Positions 55,537-64,000 of a DNA stretch of 64,000 nt are shown piece after piece. The stretch covers positions 124,001 through 188,000 of the forward strand of contig JABCYZ010000002.1 in NCBI GenBank assembly GCA_013289955.1. Reading direction: 5' to 3'. The notes beneath the pieces were generated by a model. The model saw nothing but the letters and a program-made list of their open reading frames with translations. It had not been told where the DNA came from and made no database searches. Both the position numbers and the translations under genes were made by a program. Every line of letters starts with the position of its first letter. Position 1 is the stretch's first letter. This DNA is from Acidobacteriota bacterium (GTDB lineage: Bacteria; Acidobacteriota; Terriglobia; Acidiferrales; UBA7541).

Positions 55537-56286
55537 ATGATCGAAGCTCGTTCCCTGTCCAAGCGCTTCCAGGACAAAAAGCGCGGCGAAATTCGCGCCG
55601 TCGATAGCGTCACTTTCACCTGCCAACCGGGCAAAATCTACGGCCTGCTCGGAGCCAACGGCGCCGGCAAAACTACCACCCTCCGCATGCTGGCCACGAT
55701 CCTCGAGCCCACCGACGGCACCGCTATCATCAACGGCTTCGACGTCGTCGAACATCCGGAAAAAGTCCGCGCCAACGTCGGCTTCCTCTCCACCGCCACC
55801 GCGCTCTATCCCCGCCTCACAGCCCAGGAAATGGTGGAATACTTCGGCCGCCTGAACGGCCTTGACGAAGTAACTCTCAAGAAACGGATCGAAGACATCT
55901 TCCACCGGCTCGATATGAACGGTTTCCGGGATCGACGCTGCGACAAGCTCTCCACGGGCATGAAACAAAAAACCTCCATCGCCCGCACCCTGGTCCACGA
56001 TCCGCCGGTAATGATTTTCGACGAGCCCACCACCGGCCTTGACGTTATGACCGCCCGCACCATCATCGGCTTCATCGCCGACTGTCGCAATCGCGGCAAA
56101 ACCGTCATCTTTTCCACGCATATCATGAGCGAAGTCGAACGCCTCTGCGACCACATCGGCATCATCCACGGCGGCAAACTCCTTGAGGAAGGCACTCTCG
56201 CCGAGCTCCGGGCCAAACATAACGAACACAATCTCGAAGAAATCATCGTCAAGGTCGTTGGCCCGCTCGCCAACGCGGAGGCCTGA
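55537..56286 (+). CDS. natA: ABC transporter ATPase (NatA type)
   Basis: The 249-residue ATPase has Walker A GANGAGKTT, signature LSTGMKQK, Walker B VMIFDEPTTGLD and the switch His in 'VIFSTHIMSEVERLC'. It is the usual length for a stand-alone subunit. The permease begins five bases after its stop. The NatAB family exports sodium or, in other members, drugs and lipids; the substrate here is not determined. Confidence 0.9.
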   Translation: MIEARSLSKRFQDKKRGEIRAVDSVTFTCQPGKIYGLLGANGAGKTTTLRMLATILEPTDGTAIINGFDVVEHPEKVRANVGFLSTATALYPRLTAQEMVEYFGRLNGLDEVTLKKRIEDIFHRLDMNGFRDRRCDKLSTGMKQKTSIARTLVHDPPVMIFDEPTTGLDVMTARTIIGFIADCRNRGKTVIFSTHIMSEVERLCDHIGIIHGGKLLEEGTLAELRAKHNEHNLEEIIVKVVGPLANAEA

Positions 56287-56291
56287 TCGCC

Positions 56292-57500
56292 ATGAATCTT
56301 CACGCTGTAGGCGTCGTCTATCGCAAAGAACTCACCGAGTGGCTCCGCGACCGCCGCACCCTCATCTCCACGGTCCTCGTACCTCTGCTCGCTTTTCCTA
56401 TCCTGATCTCCGGCATGATTTCGCTCTCGACCGTTTTGATCGGCAGCGCCAAAAAAGAAGTTCCCAAAATCATGATCATCCACGGCGAAGATTCCCCCGG
56501 AGTCGTCGACGCTTTAAGGGCGAACAAGGATGTCGAAGTCGTTGCCTACGCGGACAATTGGAAAGACCAAATTTCTGACAAACAAATTCGCGCTGCGGTC
56601 GAGATCCCCGAAGGCTTCCAGGCTTCTCTCGACAAGGGCACACCCCAAACCATCCAGATTCATTACTACGAAGGTGAAATCAAATCGGAATTTGGCGCCG
56701 AACACGTTGAAAAATCTCTAAAAGCTTATCGCGACGATCTCGTCAAAAAGCGACTCGAAGCGAAAAATCTGCCGGATTCTCTGATCGCTCCATTCGATAC
56801 GAAACAGCACAATGTCGCTCCGCCTGAAAAAGTCGGGGGCTCCACCATCGGCAGCATGATCGGCTACATGGTTATCATTCTTTCCATGACCGGAGCCATC
56901 TACCCCGCCATCGACCTCACCGCCGGCGAAAAAGAGCGCGGCACCATGGAGACCATTCTCTCCAGTCCGGTCTCTCGCCTCGATCTCGTCCTCGGAAAGT
57001 TTCTCCTCGTCTTTTCCGCCTCCCTCACAACCGCAATCCTTTCCGTCACGTCCATGGGCCTCTCCTTCGCCTACATGGGCCACGCCCTCTCGAATTCCGC
57101 CAATGCTTCCGGTGCTGGCATTCATATGAATCTCGGCCTCACCTCGGTCGTCGCCGTCTTCCTGATGGCTCTGCCTCTCTCCGTCCTCTTCTCCGCTGTC
57201 CTGATGACCGTCGCCCTCTTCGCCAAAACCTACAAAGAAGCCCAAAGCTATCTCACACCCATGACGTTTATCGTCGTCATCCCCGCCGTTGCCAGCGTCC
57301 TCCCGGGCGTCGAACTCAACCCCAAGCTCGCCCTCATTCCCATCCTCAACACCAGCCTTGTCTGCAAGGAAATCATCACAGGCACCTACCACTGGGGTTC
57401 GATCGCGACGATCTTTGCCTCCACCTGCGTCTACGCCGCCATAGCCATCTTCATCGCCGTCAGAACTTTCCAGCGCGAATCCGTCCTCTTCCGCTCCTGA
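56292..57500 (+). CDS. natB: ABC-2 permease (NatB type)
   Basis: The 402-residue membrane protein opens with the NatB-like 'VGVVYRKELTEWLRDRRTLI' and a first helix. A large extracytoplasmic domain follows, then five or more C-terminal helices including 'IDLTAGEKERGTMETILSSP', the hallmark of ABC-2 permeases. GGAGG lies ten bases before the ATG, inside the end of natA. A perfect palindrome follows 22 bases after the stop. Confidence 0.88.
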   Translation: MNLHAVGVVYRKELTEWLRDRRTLISTVLVPLLAFPILISGMISLSTVLIGSAKKEVPKIMIIHGEDSPGVVDALRANKDVEVVAYADNWKDQISDKQIRAAVEIPEGFQASLDKGTPQTIQIHYYEGEIKSEFGAEHVEKSLKAYRDDLVKKRLEAKNLPDSLIAPFDTKQHNVAPPEKVGGSTIGSMIGYMVIILSMTGAIYPAIDLTAGEKERGTMETILSSPVSRLDLVLGKFLLVFSASLTTAILSVTSMGLSFAYMGHALSNSANASGAGIHMNLGLTSVVAVFLMALPLSVLFSAVLMTVALFAKTYKEAQSYLTPMTFIVVIPAVASVLPGVELNPKLALIPILNTSLVCKEIITGTYHWGSIATIFASTCVYAAIAIFIAVRTFQRESVLFRS

Positions 57501-57522
57501 TCCTCCGCTTTTTCCCCCTGTA

Positions 57523-57598
57523 GGGGCGCAATACATTGCGCCCCGGATCGGCAGCCCTCACGCCGGTAGCAATAAGCACCCCCTGCGGGTTGAACCCG
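57523..57598. repeat. Pair of palindromes after natB (REP-like)
   Basis: GGGGCGCAAT and ATTGCGCCCC (57523-57544) form a ten-base-pair stem with a two-base loop, and CGGGTT/AACCCG (57586-57598) forms a second. Neither is followed by a T tract. Compact GC-rich palindromes between convergent genes are typical of dispersed REP-like elements or of mRNA-end structures; one copy in this window cannot decide. The rest of 57501-57727 shows no gene. Confidence 0.45.
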
Positions 57599-57727
57599 TC
57601 GCAACTCTTATTGATCTCTACGTAGTTGATTGGACCGCTCTCACTCCGCCCGGTGTCCCGTCGAGGAGATCGCCCAACAGTTCTTCTGTGTAGATTCCGT
57701 CTTTACTCTCCTCCGCCGCATCACCCT

Positions 57728-58057
57728 TCATCCCGGCGCGGGCCTTCGTTTCACTTTCCCCTGACCGTCCCCCTTCCGCCAGGGAGTCAACACCGAGTAG
57801 CATGGAGTCGCCGTCATGCTACTTTTTTTCACCGCAATCAATTTCCGCCGCACCAGCCACCCCACGGCCCCCTGCACCGAACTCTTCGACACACCAATAC
57901 TCTCCGCCAACTCCCGGTAACTAAGCTCCAACGCCCCGCCCCTCCTTTCCGACTCCGCCGCCAGCCACACATACACCAAAAAACAGACAGGCCTCCGGTC
58001 ATGCCCCACCAGATCCCGCAGCAACACATCGAAAACGTAATCGTCCAGGGAAATCAT
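57728..58057 (-). CDS. Small winged-helix-like DNA-binding protein
   Basis: A 109-residue protein with a helix-turn-helix in its centre ('LSYRELAESIGVSKSSVQGA', 'VGWLVRRKLIAVKKSS') resembling replication-initiator or GntR-like wings. The N-terminal part is 'MISLDDYVFDVLLRDLVGHD'. The ATG at 58057 is preferred on sequence character; its ribosome-binding site is poor, and a GTG at 58087 is possible. It diverges from the VOC gene with 94 bases between them, so it could regulate that gene. Confidence 0.68.
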   Translation of the reverse strand: MISLDDYVFDVLLRDLVGHDRRPVCFLVYVWLAAESERRGGALELSYRELAESIGVSKSSVQGAVGWLVRRKLIAVKKSSMTATPCYSVLTPWRKGDGQGKVKRRPAPG

Positions 58058-58151
58058 AGCTATGCCAATGATTCCTATAGCAATCACTGCCTGATTGCAA
58101 TCCCCAAAGGCCCCAAGTTATCTTCTGGAAAGTTTTCCAAAGGAGGCCCGC

Positions 58152-58517
58152 ATGATTCGCGGCATCAAATTCATCAGCATCCCCGTCAGCGATCAGGATG
58201 TTTCCCTGAAGTTCTTCACCGAAGCCCTCGGCTTCAAGGTCGTCACCGATCAGCCTTACACCGAGAAGCAGCGCTGGATCGAGCTCGCTATTCCCGGCTC
58301 GCCAACCGGCCTGGCTCTCTTCACCCCCGAAGGCCATGAAGACCGCATCGGCCAATTTCAATCCATTGCCTTCTGGTGCGACGACGTCTTCGCCACCGCC
58401 AAAATCCTAAAGTCCAAGGGCGTTCGATTCGCCTCTGAACCCAAAGCCGAAGAATGGGGCTCGAGTAGCGTCTTCAAAGACCCCGACGGCAACCAGTTCG
58501 CCCTTTCCAGCAAATAG
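58152..58517 (+). CDS. VOC-superfamily protein (glyoxalase/bleomycin-resistance fold)
   Basis: The 121-residue single-domain protein has the VOC pattern: 'FISIPVSDQDVSLKFFTEAL' as first beta-alpha unit and 'SSVFKDPDGNQFALS' as last strand with the metal-region residues. AAAGGAGG lies five bases before ATG 58152, an ideal site. These proteins are metal-dependent lyases, dioxygenases or resistance proteins; the reaction cannot be told from sequence alone. Confidence 0.88.
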   Translation: MIRGIKFISIPVSDQDVSLKFFTEALGFKVVTDQPYTEKQRWIELAIPGSPTGLALFTPEGHEDRIGQFQSIAFWCDDVFATAKILKSKGVRFASEPKAEEWGSSSVFKDPDGNQFALSSK

Positions 58518-58612
58518 CGCGAGCCGCATAAGGGGCTGAAGTGAGCCAACCGACCTCCCGGTCGTCCAATCTGTTCCCTTGAACCAAATGGCGATTAGCT
58601 GAACTCTTAGAG

Positions 58613-58657
58613 CTCGGGAAATTCCCGAGAACGGCAGCGAGCGGCTGCCGTTTTTGT
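58613..58657 (+). terminator. Palindrome followed by rho-independent terminator
   Basis: CTCGGGAA and TTCCCGAG (58613-58629) form an eight-base-pair stem with a one-base loop. Directly after it, AACGGCAGC pairs with GCTGCCGTT over a five-base loop (58630-58652), followed by more T. The second is a classic intrinsic terminator, about 110 bases after the VOC gene. Nothing else is seen in the gap 58518-58855. Confidence 0.75.
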
Positions 58658-58855
58658 TCTACTGACAGGCTTCTAGGAGCACTATACCTTCTATTCGAAA
58701 ACCCTTTGGAATGAGGTTCTTCCTATCCCCCTGCCACATAAATCCTGTGTTTTGCTATTCTTACCAGACTGCCGGAGCCGGCATGGCGAGGGGCTGACAT
58801 CTCCAAGGAAGCTCCCGAACCAGGCCACTGGCTTCCTCGTATATAAACTAAGACT

Positions 58856-59911
58856 ATGCCCATGACGTTGCGCCGCCGCGTGGTCCGCATCCTGCTGATC
58901 CTGCTCCTCTTGCCACCGATCCTGGCAGGCGTCGCTGGCTGGCTCGTGGCCCCTGGATTCCTCCATCCCGTCCGCCGGGAACTAACCCCCGACTTACTCC
59001 GCGAAGCCGACGCCTCCTTCGCCCACAGCGGCGGCCATCGCGAAGACTTCGATGTTCGCGCCCCCGACGGCATTCTCCTCCGCGGCTGGATCGTTCGCCC
59101 GGATCACCCCAATGGCAGCTGGATCCTCCTTTTCCACGGCGTCGCCGACAACCGCGTGGGCGTCATCGGCCAATCCGAATTCCTCCTCCGCGCCGGCTAC
59201 AGCGTCATCCTGATGGACGCCCGAGCCCATGGCGCCAGCGAAGGCCAACTCGCCACCTACGGCTGGCTCGAACGCAACGACACCAAAACCATCATCGACG
59301 CCCTAATCCTCTCCGAAGTCAGCCGCTACGCCGATGAACAGTGGAAATCCGGCAAATGGAGACAAGAACCTGCCACCGAAGCCCGCTTGCATGGACCGGT
59401 TCACTCGCCGGATGGACGCCCGGGCGAGCCGTCACACATTTTTGCCCTCGGTGAATCCATGGGCGCGGGTATCGCTCTACAATCCGCCGCCGTCGATTCT
59501 CGCATCGAAGAAGTCGTGGCCGAAGCGTCCTTCGCCACGTTGCGCGAGGCCTCCTACGACTACGCCGGCCTGCGCCGCTCTCCACTGCTCGGCAAAACGC
59601 TTTTCGCGCCGTTCAGCTGGATGCTCCTCTATCGCGGCGAAAAACTGACCGGCCTTCCCGTCTCTGAAGTCTCTCCGGAAAAAGCCGTCGCGACGCGTGC
59701 CTTCCCGGTCTTTCTCATCTGCGACGAAAAAGACGAAGCCCTTCCCTGCCGCCACACTCAACGCATCTACGCGGCCGCCATCGGGCGCAAACAATTCTGG
59801 GAAGTCCCCGGCGCCTTCCACACCGCCGCCATTGGCTTCCAACCCGCCGAATTCCAGCGGCGCGTCCTGGAATTCTTCGCTAACGTGGCCCAAGGCACGC
59901 CCGTCCAATAG
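58856..59911 (+). CDS. Membrane-anchored alpha/beta hydrolase
   Basis: The 351-residue protein has an N-terminal helix (VVRILLILLLLPPILAGVAG) and an alpha/beta-hydrolase domain. The oxyanion region is in 'WILLFHGVADNR', the nucleophile elbow is GESMG, the acid probably lies in 'LICDEKDEALPCRHTQ', and the His is in GAFHTAA. It could be a lipase, esterase or peptidase acting at the membrane; the substrate is unknown. There is no ribosome-binding site before the ATG, and a TATAAA lies eight bases upstream, so a leaderless start is possible. Confidence 0.83.
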   Translation: MPMTLRRRVVRILLILLLLPPILAGVAGWLVAPGFLHPVRRELTPDLLREADASFAHSGGHREDFDVRAPDGILLRGWIVRPDHPNGSWILLFHGVADNRVGVIGQSEFLLRAGYSVILMDARAHGASEGQLATYGWLERNDTKTIIDALILSEVSRYADEQWKSGKWRQEPATEARLHGPVHSPDGRPGEPSHIFALGESMGAGIALQSAAVDSRIEEVVAEASFATLREASYDYAGLRRSPLLGKTLFAPFSWMLLYRGEKLTGLPVSEVSPEKAVATRAFPVFLICDEKDEALPCRHTQRIYAAAIGRKQFWEVPGAFHTAAIGFQPAEFQRRVLEFFANVAQGTPVQ

Positions 59912-59918
59912 CCAGGTA

Positions 59919-59985
59919 GCACAGACACTCACGTCTGCGCGGGTTTTGCTCTATGTGGGACAGGTTTTCCACCCTGTCTCCTGTT
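59919..59985 (+). repeat. Two adjacent hairpins with T tract after the hydrolase gene
   Basis: GCACAGAC and GTCTGCGC (59919-59940) pair with one mismatch. GGGACAGG and CCTGTCTC (59957-59980) pair over an eight-base loop with one G-T pair. Five T follow at 59984-59988, so the second could terminate transcription. The pairing of two such units resembles dispersed intergenic repeats of acidobacterial genomes, which I recall but cannot verify here. Confidence 0.45.
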
Positions 59986-60104
59986 TTTCCGGTCTTACTA
60001 AAGCATTTGCGCCATTGAAGAATCTCTCGGAGTAAAGCGAGTCAGTCGCGCCAAAAAGGTGCAGCGCCGGTCTTTTCTCCCCCGCGTGCTAAAATCGTCT
60101 ATTC

Positions 60105-61199
60105 ATGCCCGAAGCTCCCCTGATCTCGGTTCACGCTCTCTCGAAGCACTACCGCAGTTTCAAGAGGCGCGAAGGCATCCTCGGTGGCTTGCGAAATCTT
60201 TTTCATCGCGAATACCAAACCGTCAAAGCCGTGGAAAACATAAACTTCGAAATCGGCCGCGGCGAAATGGTCGGCTACATCGGCCCCAACGGCGCCGGCA
60301 AATCCACAACCATCAAAATGCTGACGGGCATCTTGGTGCCCACTTCCGGCGAAATGCTATCGAACGGTTTCGTCCCCTGGCGCCAGCGCACAGCCTACGT
60401 AAAGACGATCGGCGTCGTCTTCGGCCAGCGCACGCAATTGTGGTGGGATATTGCCGCCATCGAGTCTTTTAAACTTCTCCGCCGTATCTACGACGTGTCG
60501 CAGCGTGACTACGATGAGCGCATGGAACTTTTCAATCAGGTCCTCGGCCTCACTGAACTCCTCGACGTTCCCGTTCGCAAACTTTCTCTAGGCCAGCGGA
60601 TGCGCTGCGACCTGGCCGCCGCGCTGCTCCACAATCCGCCGATCCTTTTTCTCGACGAACCCACCATCGGCCTCGATGTCGTCGCCAAAGATCACATTCG
60701 CCAGTTTCTCCGCGCCATAAACGAGCGCTACAAAACCACTGTCCTCCTCACCACCCATGATCTCGACGACATCGAAGAACTCTGCCGACGCATCATGATC
60801 ATCGACCGGGGCACGGTCCTCTACGACGGCCCGCTCTCCCGCCTGAAAGAACAGTTCCTCCGCACCAAACAAATCAAATTCATCCTTCGCGACGGCGATC
60901 AAAGCGCGCGCCTCGCGGCCTTCGAGCACAATCTTCCCGCGCTCGCGCCCAATGGCGACAGCAGCGCCGCCACGCTGCGTCTCGAGCGGCTCGATGAAAT
61001 GACTTGTCGCCTGCGCTTCGACCGCGCCCGCGTCTCATCCAGCGATCTGATTCGCCAGATTCTCGCCGCCGTCGACGTCCGCGATTTCGTCATCGAAGAC
61101 GAGCCCATCGAGGAAATCATCAAGCGTATATATTCCGGCGAAGCCGAAATGAGTTCCTATCAACCCGTAGAGAAGGACAGTTCGCCTGTGACCAGGTAA
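60105..61199 (+). CDS. ABC transporter ATPase of a three-gene ABC-2 exporter
   Basis: The 364-residue ATPase has Walker A GPNGAGKSTT, signature LSLGQRMRCDLA and Walker B ILFLDEPTIGLD, then a C-terminal accessory domain of about 110 residues. The 'RREGILGGLRNLFHREYQTV' insertion near the N-terminus marks the uncharacterised COG4586-like group. Two ABC-2 permease genes follow directly. TAAAAT ends nine bases before the ATG and there is no ribosome-binding site, suggesting a very short leader. Confidence 0.88.
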   Translation: MPEAPLISVHALSKHYRSFKRREGILGGLRNLFHREYQTVKAVENINFEIGRGEMVGYIGPNGAGKSTTIKMLTGILVPTSGEMLSNGFVPWRQRTAYVKTIGVVFGQRTQLWWDIAAIESFKLLRRIYDVSQRDYDERMELFNQVLGLTELLDVPVRKLSLGQRMRCDLAAALLHNPPILFLDEPTIGLDVVAKDHIRQFLRAINERYKTTVLLTTHDLDDIEELCRRIMIIDRGTVLYDGPLSRLKEQFLRTKQIKFILRDGDQSARLAAFEHNLPALAPNGDSSAATLRLERLDEMTCRLRFDRARVSSSDLIRQILAAVDVRDFVIEDEPIEEIIKRIYSGEAEMSSYQPVEKDSSPVTR

Positions 61200-61233
61200 A
61201 TGCGCCGATAAATAGCAGGGGAGACTGAACCAC

Positions 61234-62085
61234 ATGGCCGCCGCGCAGACATTTCCGCTTCCCGTTCACAAGCCTTCGCCGCTCGCCGGGCTCAAGGTTT
61301 ACGCTGAATTTGTCCGTATCGGCTTCGTCAATATCCTCGCGTTTCGCCTGCGCTACTACACGGGGATCATCACCTATCTCATCAACGTGACCGTTTACTT
61401 TTTTATTTGGCGAGCGGTTTTCGCCAACGCCACTGGCCCCATCGCCGGATTTTCACTGCCGCAGATTCTTACCTACGTAAGCGCCGGCTGGATACTGCGC
61501 TCCTTTTACTGGAATACCATCGACCAGGAAATGGCCTACGAGGTGATTGACGGCAAAATCGCAATGGACTTCATCAAGCCGGTCTCCGTCCAGGGCATGT
61601 GGCTTGCGCGCGCCATGGGCGAATCCGCCTTCCGCCTCATTCTCCTCACCGCTCCGACAGCCATCATCGTCACCTTGCTCTTCCCTGTGCTTCCGCCAGC
61701 CTCGAAACTGAATTTCGCGCTCTTCCTTGCCGCCGCCATCGGCAGCTTTTTCATCATGGGGGCGCTCAATTTCATCATCGGCACTTGTGCCATCCCACTC
61801 ACGTCCATCCTCGCCCTGATTCGCGCGAAATTCTGGCTCATCGAACTGCTCAGCGGCCTGCTCATCCCGCTGAATTTCTTTCCCCGCCCCATCCAGGTCC
61901 TCTCGTCCTGGCTCCCCTTCGAGCACATCGCCTACACTCCGCTGCAAATCTATCTCGGCCGCCTCTCCCTCGCCGAAACGCTGCGGCTCCTGGCCGTCGA
62001 ATATTTCTGGGTCGCCGCCTTGCTTTTCCTGGGCCATCTCTGGTGGATTCGCGCCACCCGCAAAATAACCATCCACGGCGGCTAG
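61234..62085 (+). CDS. ABC-2 permease (first of two)
   Basis: A 283-residue protein with six predicted helices, opening 'KVYAEFVRIGFVNILAFRLR', as in COG4587-like permeases. 'WLARAMGESAFRLILLTAPT' and 'IIGTCAIPLTSILALIRAKF' are characteristic hydrophobic blocks. It lies 34 bases after the ATPase gene and 11 bases before the second permease. The three gene products would form an exporter with a heterodimeric membrane part; substrate unknown. Confidence 0.86.
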   Translation: MAAAQTFPLPVHKPSPLAGLKVYAEFVRIGFVNILAFRLRYYTGIITYLINVTVYFFIWRAVFANATGPIAGFSLPQILTYVSAGWILRSFYWNTIDQEMAYEVIDGKIAMDFIKPVSVQGMWLARAMGESAFRLILLTAPTAIIVTLLFPVLPPASKLNFALFLAAAIGSFFIMGALNFIIGTCAIPLTSILALIRAKFWLIELLSGLLIPLNFFPRPIQVLSSWLPFEHIAYTPLQIYLGRLSLAETLRLLAVEYFWVAALLFLGHLWWIRATRKITIHGG

Positions 62086-62096
62086 ACGGGATCTGA

Positions 62097-62909
62097 ATGA
62101 AAGAAGCTTTCATCAACTTCAAACGCCACGCCGCGCTGCTTGGTTCCTACTTCGCGCAGTATGCGAAAGTGCGCGTCAGCTATCGCGGAGACTTTTTCAT
62201 CTCCGCGGCGACTTCGATGACTGCCACGATTTTCTCGCTGGGATTCGTTTTCGTTCTCTTCGAGCGCGTTCCCACTCTGGCCAACTGGCGCATGGAAGAG
62301 GTTGTCTTTCTATACGGCTTCTCGCTCATTCCTTTCGGCCTTTTCAATGTTTTCTCCCTCAACCTCTACGAGTTCGGCGCCACCTACATCATGGAAGGAA
62401 AATTCGACCGCGTTCTGCTCCGCCCGCTCTCTTCGCTTTTCCAGGTCGTCTTCGACGCATTCCGCATTGAGGCGTTGCAGGAAGTCGTTGTCGGAGGGAT
62501 CGTGGTGGTCTGGGCGGCGCGCCGTCTCCACTACCACTGGCATCTGGTTGACATTGTTCTCCTGACTCTTTTCGCGCTCTGCGGCGGCGTCATCTATCTC
62601 TCCGTCTTCCTTTTTCTCTCGACGTTTTCTTTCTGGTTCGAGGACCGCATCGGCATCCATCCTCCGTTCTGGAATCTCCTCGCCTTCGGCCGCTACCCGC
62701 TTTCGATCTACTCCAGCTACATCCAGTTTCTCTTGAGCTGGATTATTCCGTTCGGCTTTGCCACTTTTTATCCCGCGTCGCGCTTGCTCGGCCGCCCGGA
62801 GTTCAGGGTCTACGCGGCGCTTATTCCTCTCGTTGCTGCGGCGGCCTTTGCGCTGGCCGTCACGGCATGGCGCGTCGGCCTGCGGCGCTATTCCTCGACC
62901 GGCTCATAA
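62097..62909 (+). CDS. ABC-2 permease (second of two)
   Basis: A 270-residue, six-helix permease of the COG3694-like type ('YAKVRVSYRGDFFISAATSM', 'LYEFGATYIMEGKFDRVLLR'). It follows its partner by 11 bases and ends the operon. It converges with the phosphatase gene, with 62 bases between stops. No clear terminator was found there. Confidence 0.86.
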   Translation: MKEAFINFKRHAALLGSYFAQYAKVRVSYRGDFFISAATSMTATIFSLGFVFVLFERVPTLANWRMEEVVFLYGFSLIPFGLFNVFSLNLYEFGATYIMEGKFDRVLLRPLSSLFQVVFDAFRIEALQEVVVGGIVVVWAARRLHYHWHLVDIVLLTLFALCGGVIYLSVFLFLSTFSFWFEDRIGIHPPFWNLLAFGRYPLSIYSSYIQFLLSWIIPFGFATFYPASRLLGRPEFRVYAALIPLVAAAAFALAVTAWRVGLRRYSSTGS

Positions 62910-62971
62910 GAAAAAGGATCTACACCGAGAACACCGAGTGCACAGAGAAGAGAAACAAGATCAGAAGCAGT

Positions 62972-64000
62972 TCAGCAGGCTTTCATGACCATCAAAATCC
63001 GGTCATCCTCGTAGATGCCGCCGCGCGAGTGCGTTTCCACTTCCCTAAGCACGGCACGCATGATCTCTTCCGGGCTCTGTTCGCGGACTCCGGTGACAAG
63101 CTCGGCAAGCCGCGGGCGGCCGAACTCCGTCCCCGTGACATCCATCGCCTCGGTGATCCCGTCCGTGCAAGCCACAAGCAGATCGCCCGGCGCGAGCGCC
63201 ACCGTTCCGCACTCGAACTGAATGTCCGGCAGCAGTCCCACGATCATTCCGCCCGCTTCGAGCCACTCGACGCTACCGTCCGTACGGATCACCGCCGGCG
63301 GAACGTGCCCCGCGTTCACATAACGGAAGTTCCGGCCTCCGGCCTCCACCAGCGCGAGAAACATGCTCAAGTACTTGGTGGGCCGCCCTTGCGCCATGGA
63401 AGCGCGCGCCCCCATCAAAAGTTTGTGATTGATGGTAGCAGGCAATTTTTCAAGCGTCTCGACGTGATCGGCGAGTGCATGCAGCGTGGCTTGCACGTTG
63501 GCCATCACCAGCGCCGAAGCCGCGCCTTTCCCCTCGACATCGGCCACGACAAGCAGGAGCGATTCCCCTCGATCCACCTCGACAGGCAGAAAGTCGTAAT
63601 AATCCCCGCCGACCATTTGCGAAGCGCGGTGTGAGACGGCAATTTCGATTCCAGGAAAAACCGGCGGCGCATCCGGCAAAAGTCCCGCTTGAATTTCCCG
63701 CGCCAGCGCCAGGTCGCGCTCCATTTTTTCCTTTTCAACCCGTTCGCGGTGCAGCTGCGCTTTTTCAAGCGCCAGCGCCACATGCGCGGAGAGCGCATCC
63801 AGAAACGCCTCATCCTCATCCGTGAAACCTTCCGGCTTGTTCAGCAATTGCAGCACGCCTATGATGTCGCAGGCTTCATTGCGAATGGGCAAGCACATCA
63901 GTTGCTTCGTCTTGAATCCCAGCTTGCGGTCGATGTCCGGTTCAAAGCGCGCGTCCTCGTACGCATTTTCCAGCCGCACCGCCGAACCTTCGCGCGCCAC
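62972..64000 (-). CDS. GAF-SpoIIE (PP2C-type) phosphatase, 5' end outside the window
   Basis: The frame runs off the right edge, so the N-terminus is missing; 342 residues are visible. A GAF domain comes first ('LMCLPIRNEACDIIGVLQLL', 'EAFLDALSAHVALALEKA'), then a short coiled linker ('LALAREIQAGLLPD'), then a SpoIIE/RsbU phosphatase with 'MVGGDYYDF', 'ADVEGKGAASALVMANVQ', 'NAGHVPPAVIR' and 'CTDGITEAMD', which carry the metal-binding acidic residues. Such proteins dephosphorylate anti-sigma-factor antagonists in partner-switching pathways. The domain before the GAF cannot be seen. Confidence 0.9.
   Translation of the reverse strand: MAREGSAVRLENAYEDARFEPDIDRKLGFKTKQLMCLPIRNEACDIIGVLQLLNKPEGFTDEDEAFLDALSAHVALALEKAQLHRERVEKEKMERDLALAREIQAGLLPDAPPVFPGIEIAVSHRASQMVGGDYYDFLPVEVDRGESLLLVVADVEGKGAASALVMANVQATLHALADHVETLEKLPATINHKLLMGARASMAQGRPTKYLSMFLALVEAGGRNFRYVNAGHVPPAVIRTDGSVEWLEAGGMIVGLLPDIQFECGTVALAPGDLLVACTDGITEAMDVTGTEFGRPRLAELVTGVREQSPEEIMRAVLREVETHSRGGIYEDDRILMVMKAC

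Noticed and set aside
55537..57500. The natA product as the missing ATPase of the MacB-type permease.
   Set aside because: It lies on the opposite strand, is followed five bases later by its own NatB permease, and its sequence is of the ABC-2 partner type.

Overview
The window looks like a chromosomal segment from an Acidobacteriota bacterium (Terriglobia-like, high GC). This is inferred from gene content, not from a marker gene. The evidence is: winged-helix regulators fused to a serine/threonine kinase or to TPR arrays; a very large TonB-dependent receptor with an N-terminal carboxypeptidase-regulatory domain; several CRTAC1/ASPIC-UnbV beta-propeller proteins; a GWxTD-like secreted protein; hopanoid-type HpnI/HpnJ genes; and a plant/cyanobacterial-type UDP-sulfoquinovose synthase. 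No rRNA, CRISPR array or intact insertion sequence was seen.

Layout. 0-0.7 kb: the tail of a PDZ protein and a gluconokinase. 0.7-30.4 kb: a block bounded by direct repeats of the 3' part of a tRNA-Gln gene (a relic at 702-751, the intact gene at 30317-30391). It holds a membrane-anchored winged-helix/kinase sensor, a predicted zinc protease, a nine-haem cytochrome fusion, a secreted Gfo/Idh/MocA oxidoreductase, a secreted GH38 alpha-mannosidase, a winged-helix/TPR regulator, two TPR proteins, a TonB receptor, and an operon of three beta-propeller proteins with an SCO-type copper protein. A truncated tyrosine integrase lies next to the tRNA. 31-34.1 kb: small regulators (receiver, PAS-LuxR, XRE) and two zinc-ribbon proteins.

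34.4-47.9 kb: the most distinctive region, an apparent lipid/hopanoid glycosylation cluster. It carries two HpnI-like glycosyltransferases, HpnJ, two copies of a heterodimeric small four-TM transporter pair (ArnE/ArnF-like in layout), an ArnT-like GT39 transferase, asparagine synthetase, SQD1-type UDP-sulfoquinovose synthase, a FAD oxidoreductase and a Gfo/Idh/MocA protein. The parts would suit making an activated sugar, attaching it to a membrane lipid, modifying it, flipping it and transferring it on the outer face. 48.2-55.2 kb: a degenerate receiver, then an efflux operon (adaptor, TPR protein, MacB-type permease without an ATPase, TolC-like channel) ending in a PLP-dependent decarboxylase. 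55.5-64 kb: a NatAB-type ABC exporter, a small HTH protein, a VOC protein, an alpha/beta hydrolase, a three-gene ABC-2 exporter and the 3' part of a GAF-SpoIIE phosphatase.

Starts were re-chosen where a ribosome-binding site, signal peptide or overlapping stop favoured one. Several promoters with recognisable -35/-10 boxes are listed; they are inspection calls, not computed scores.
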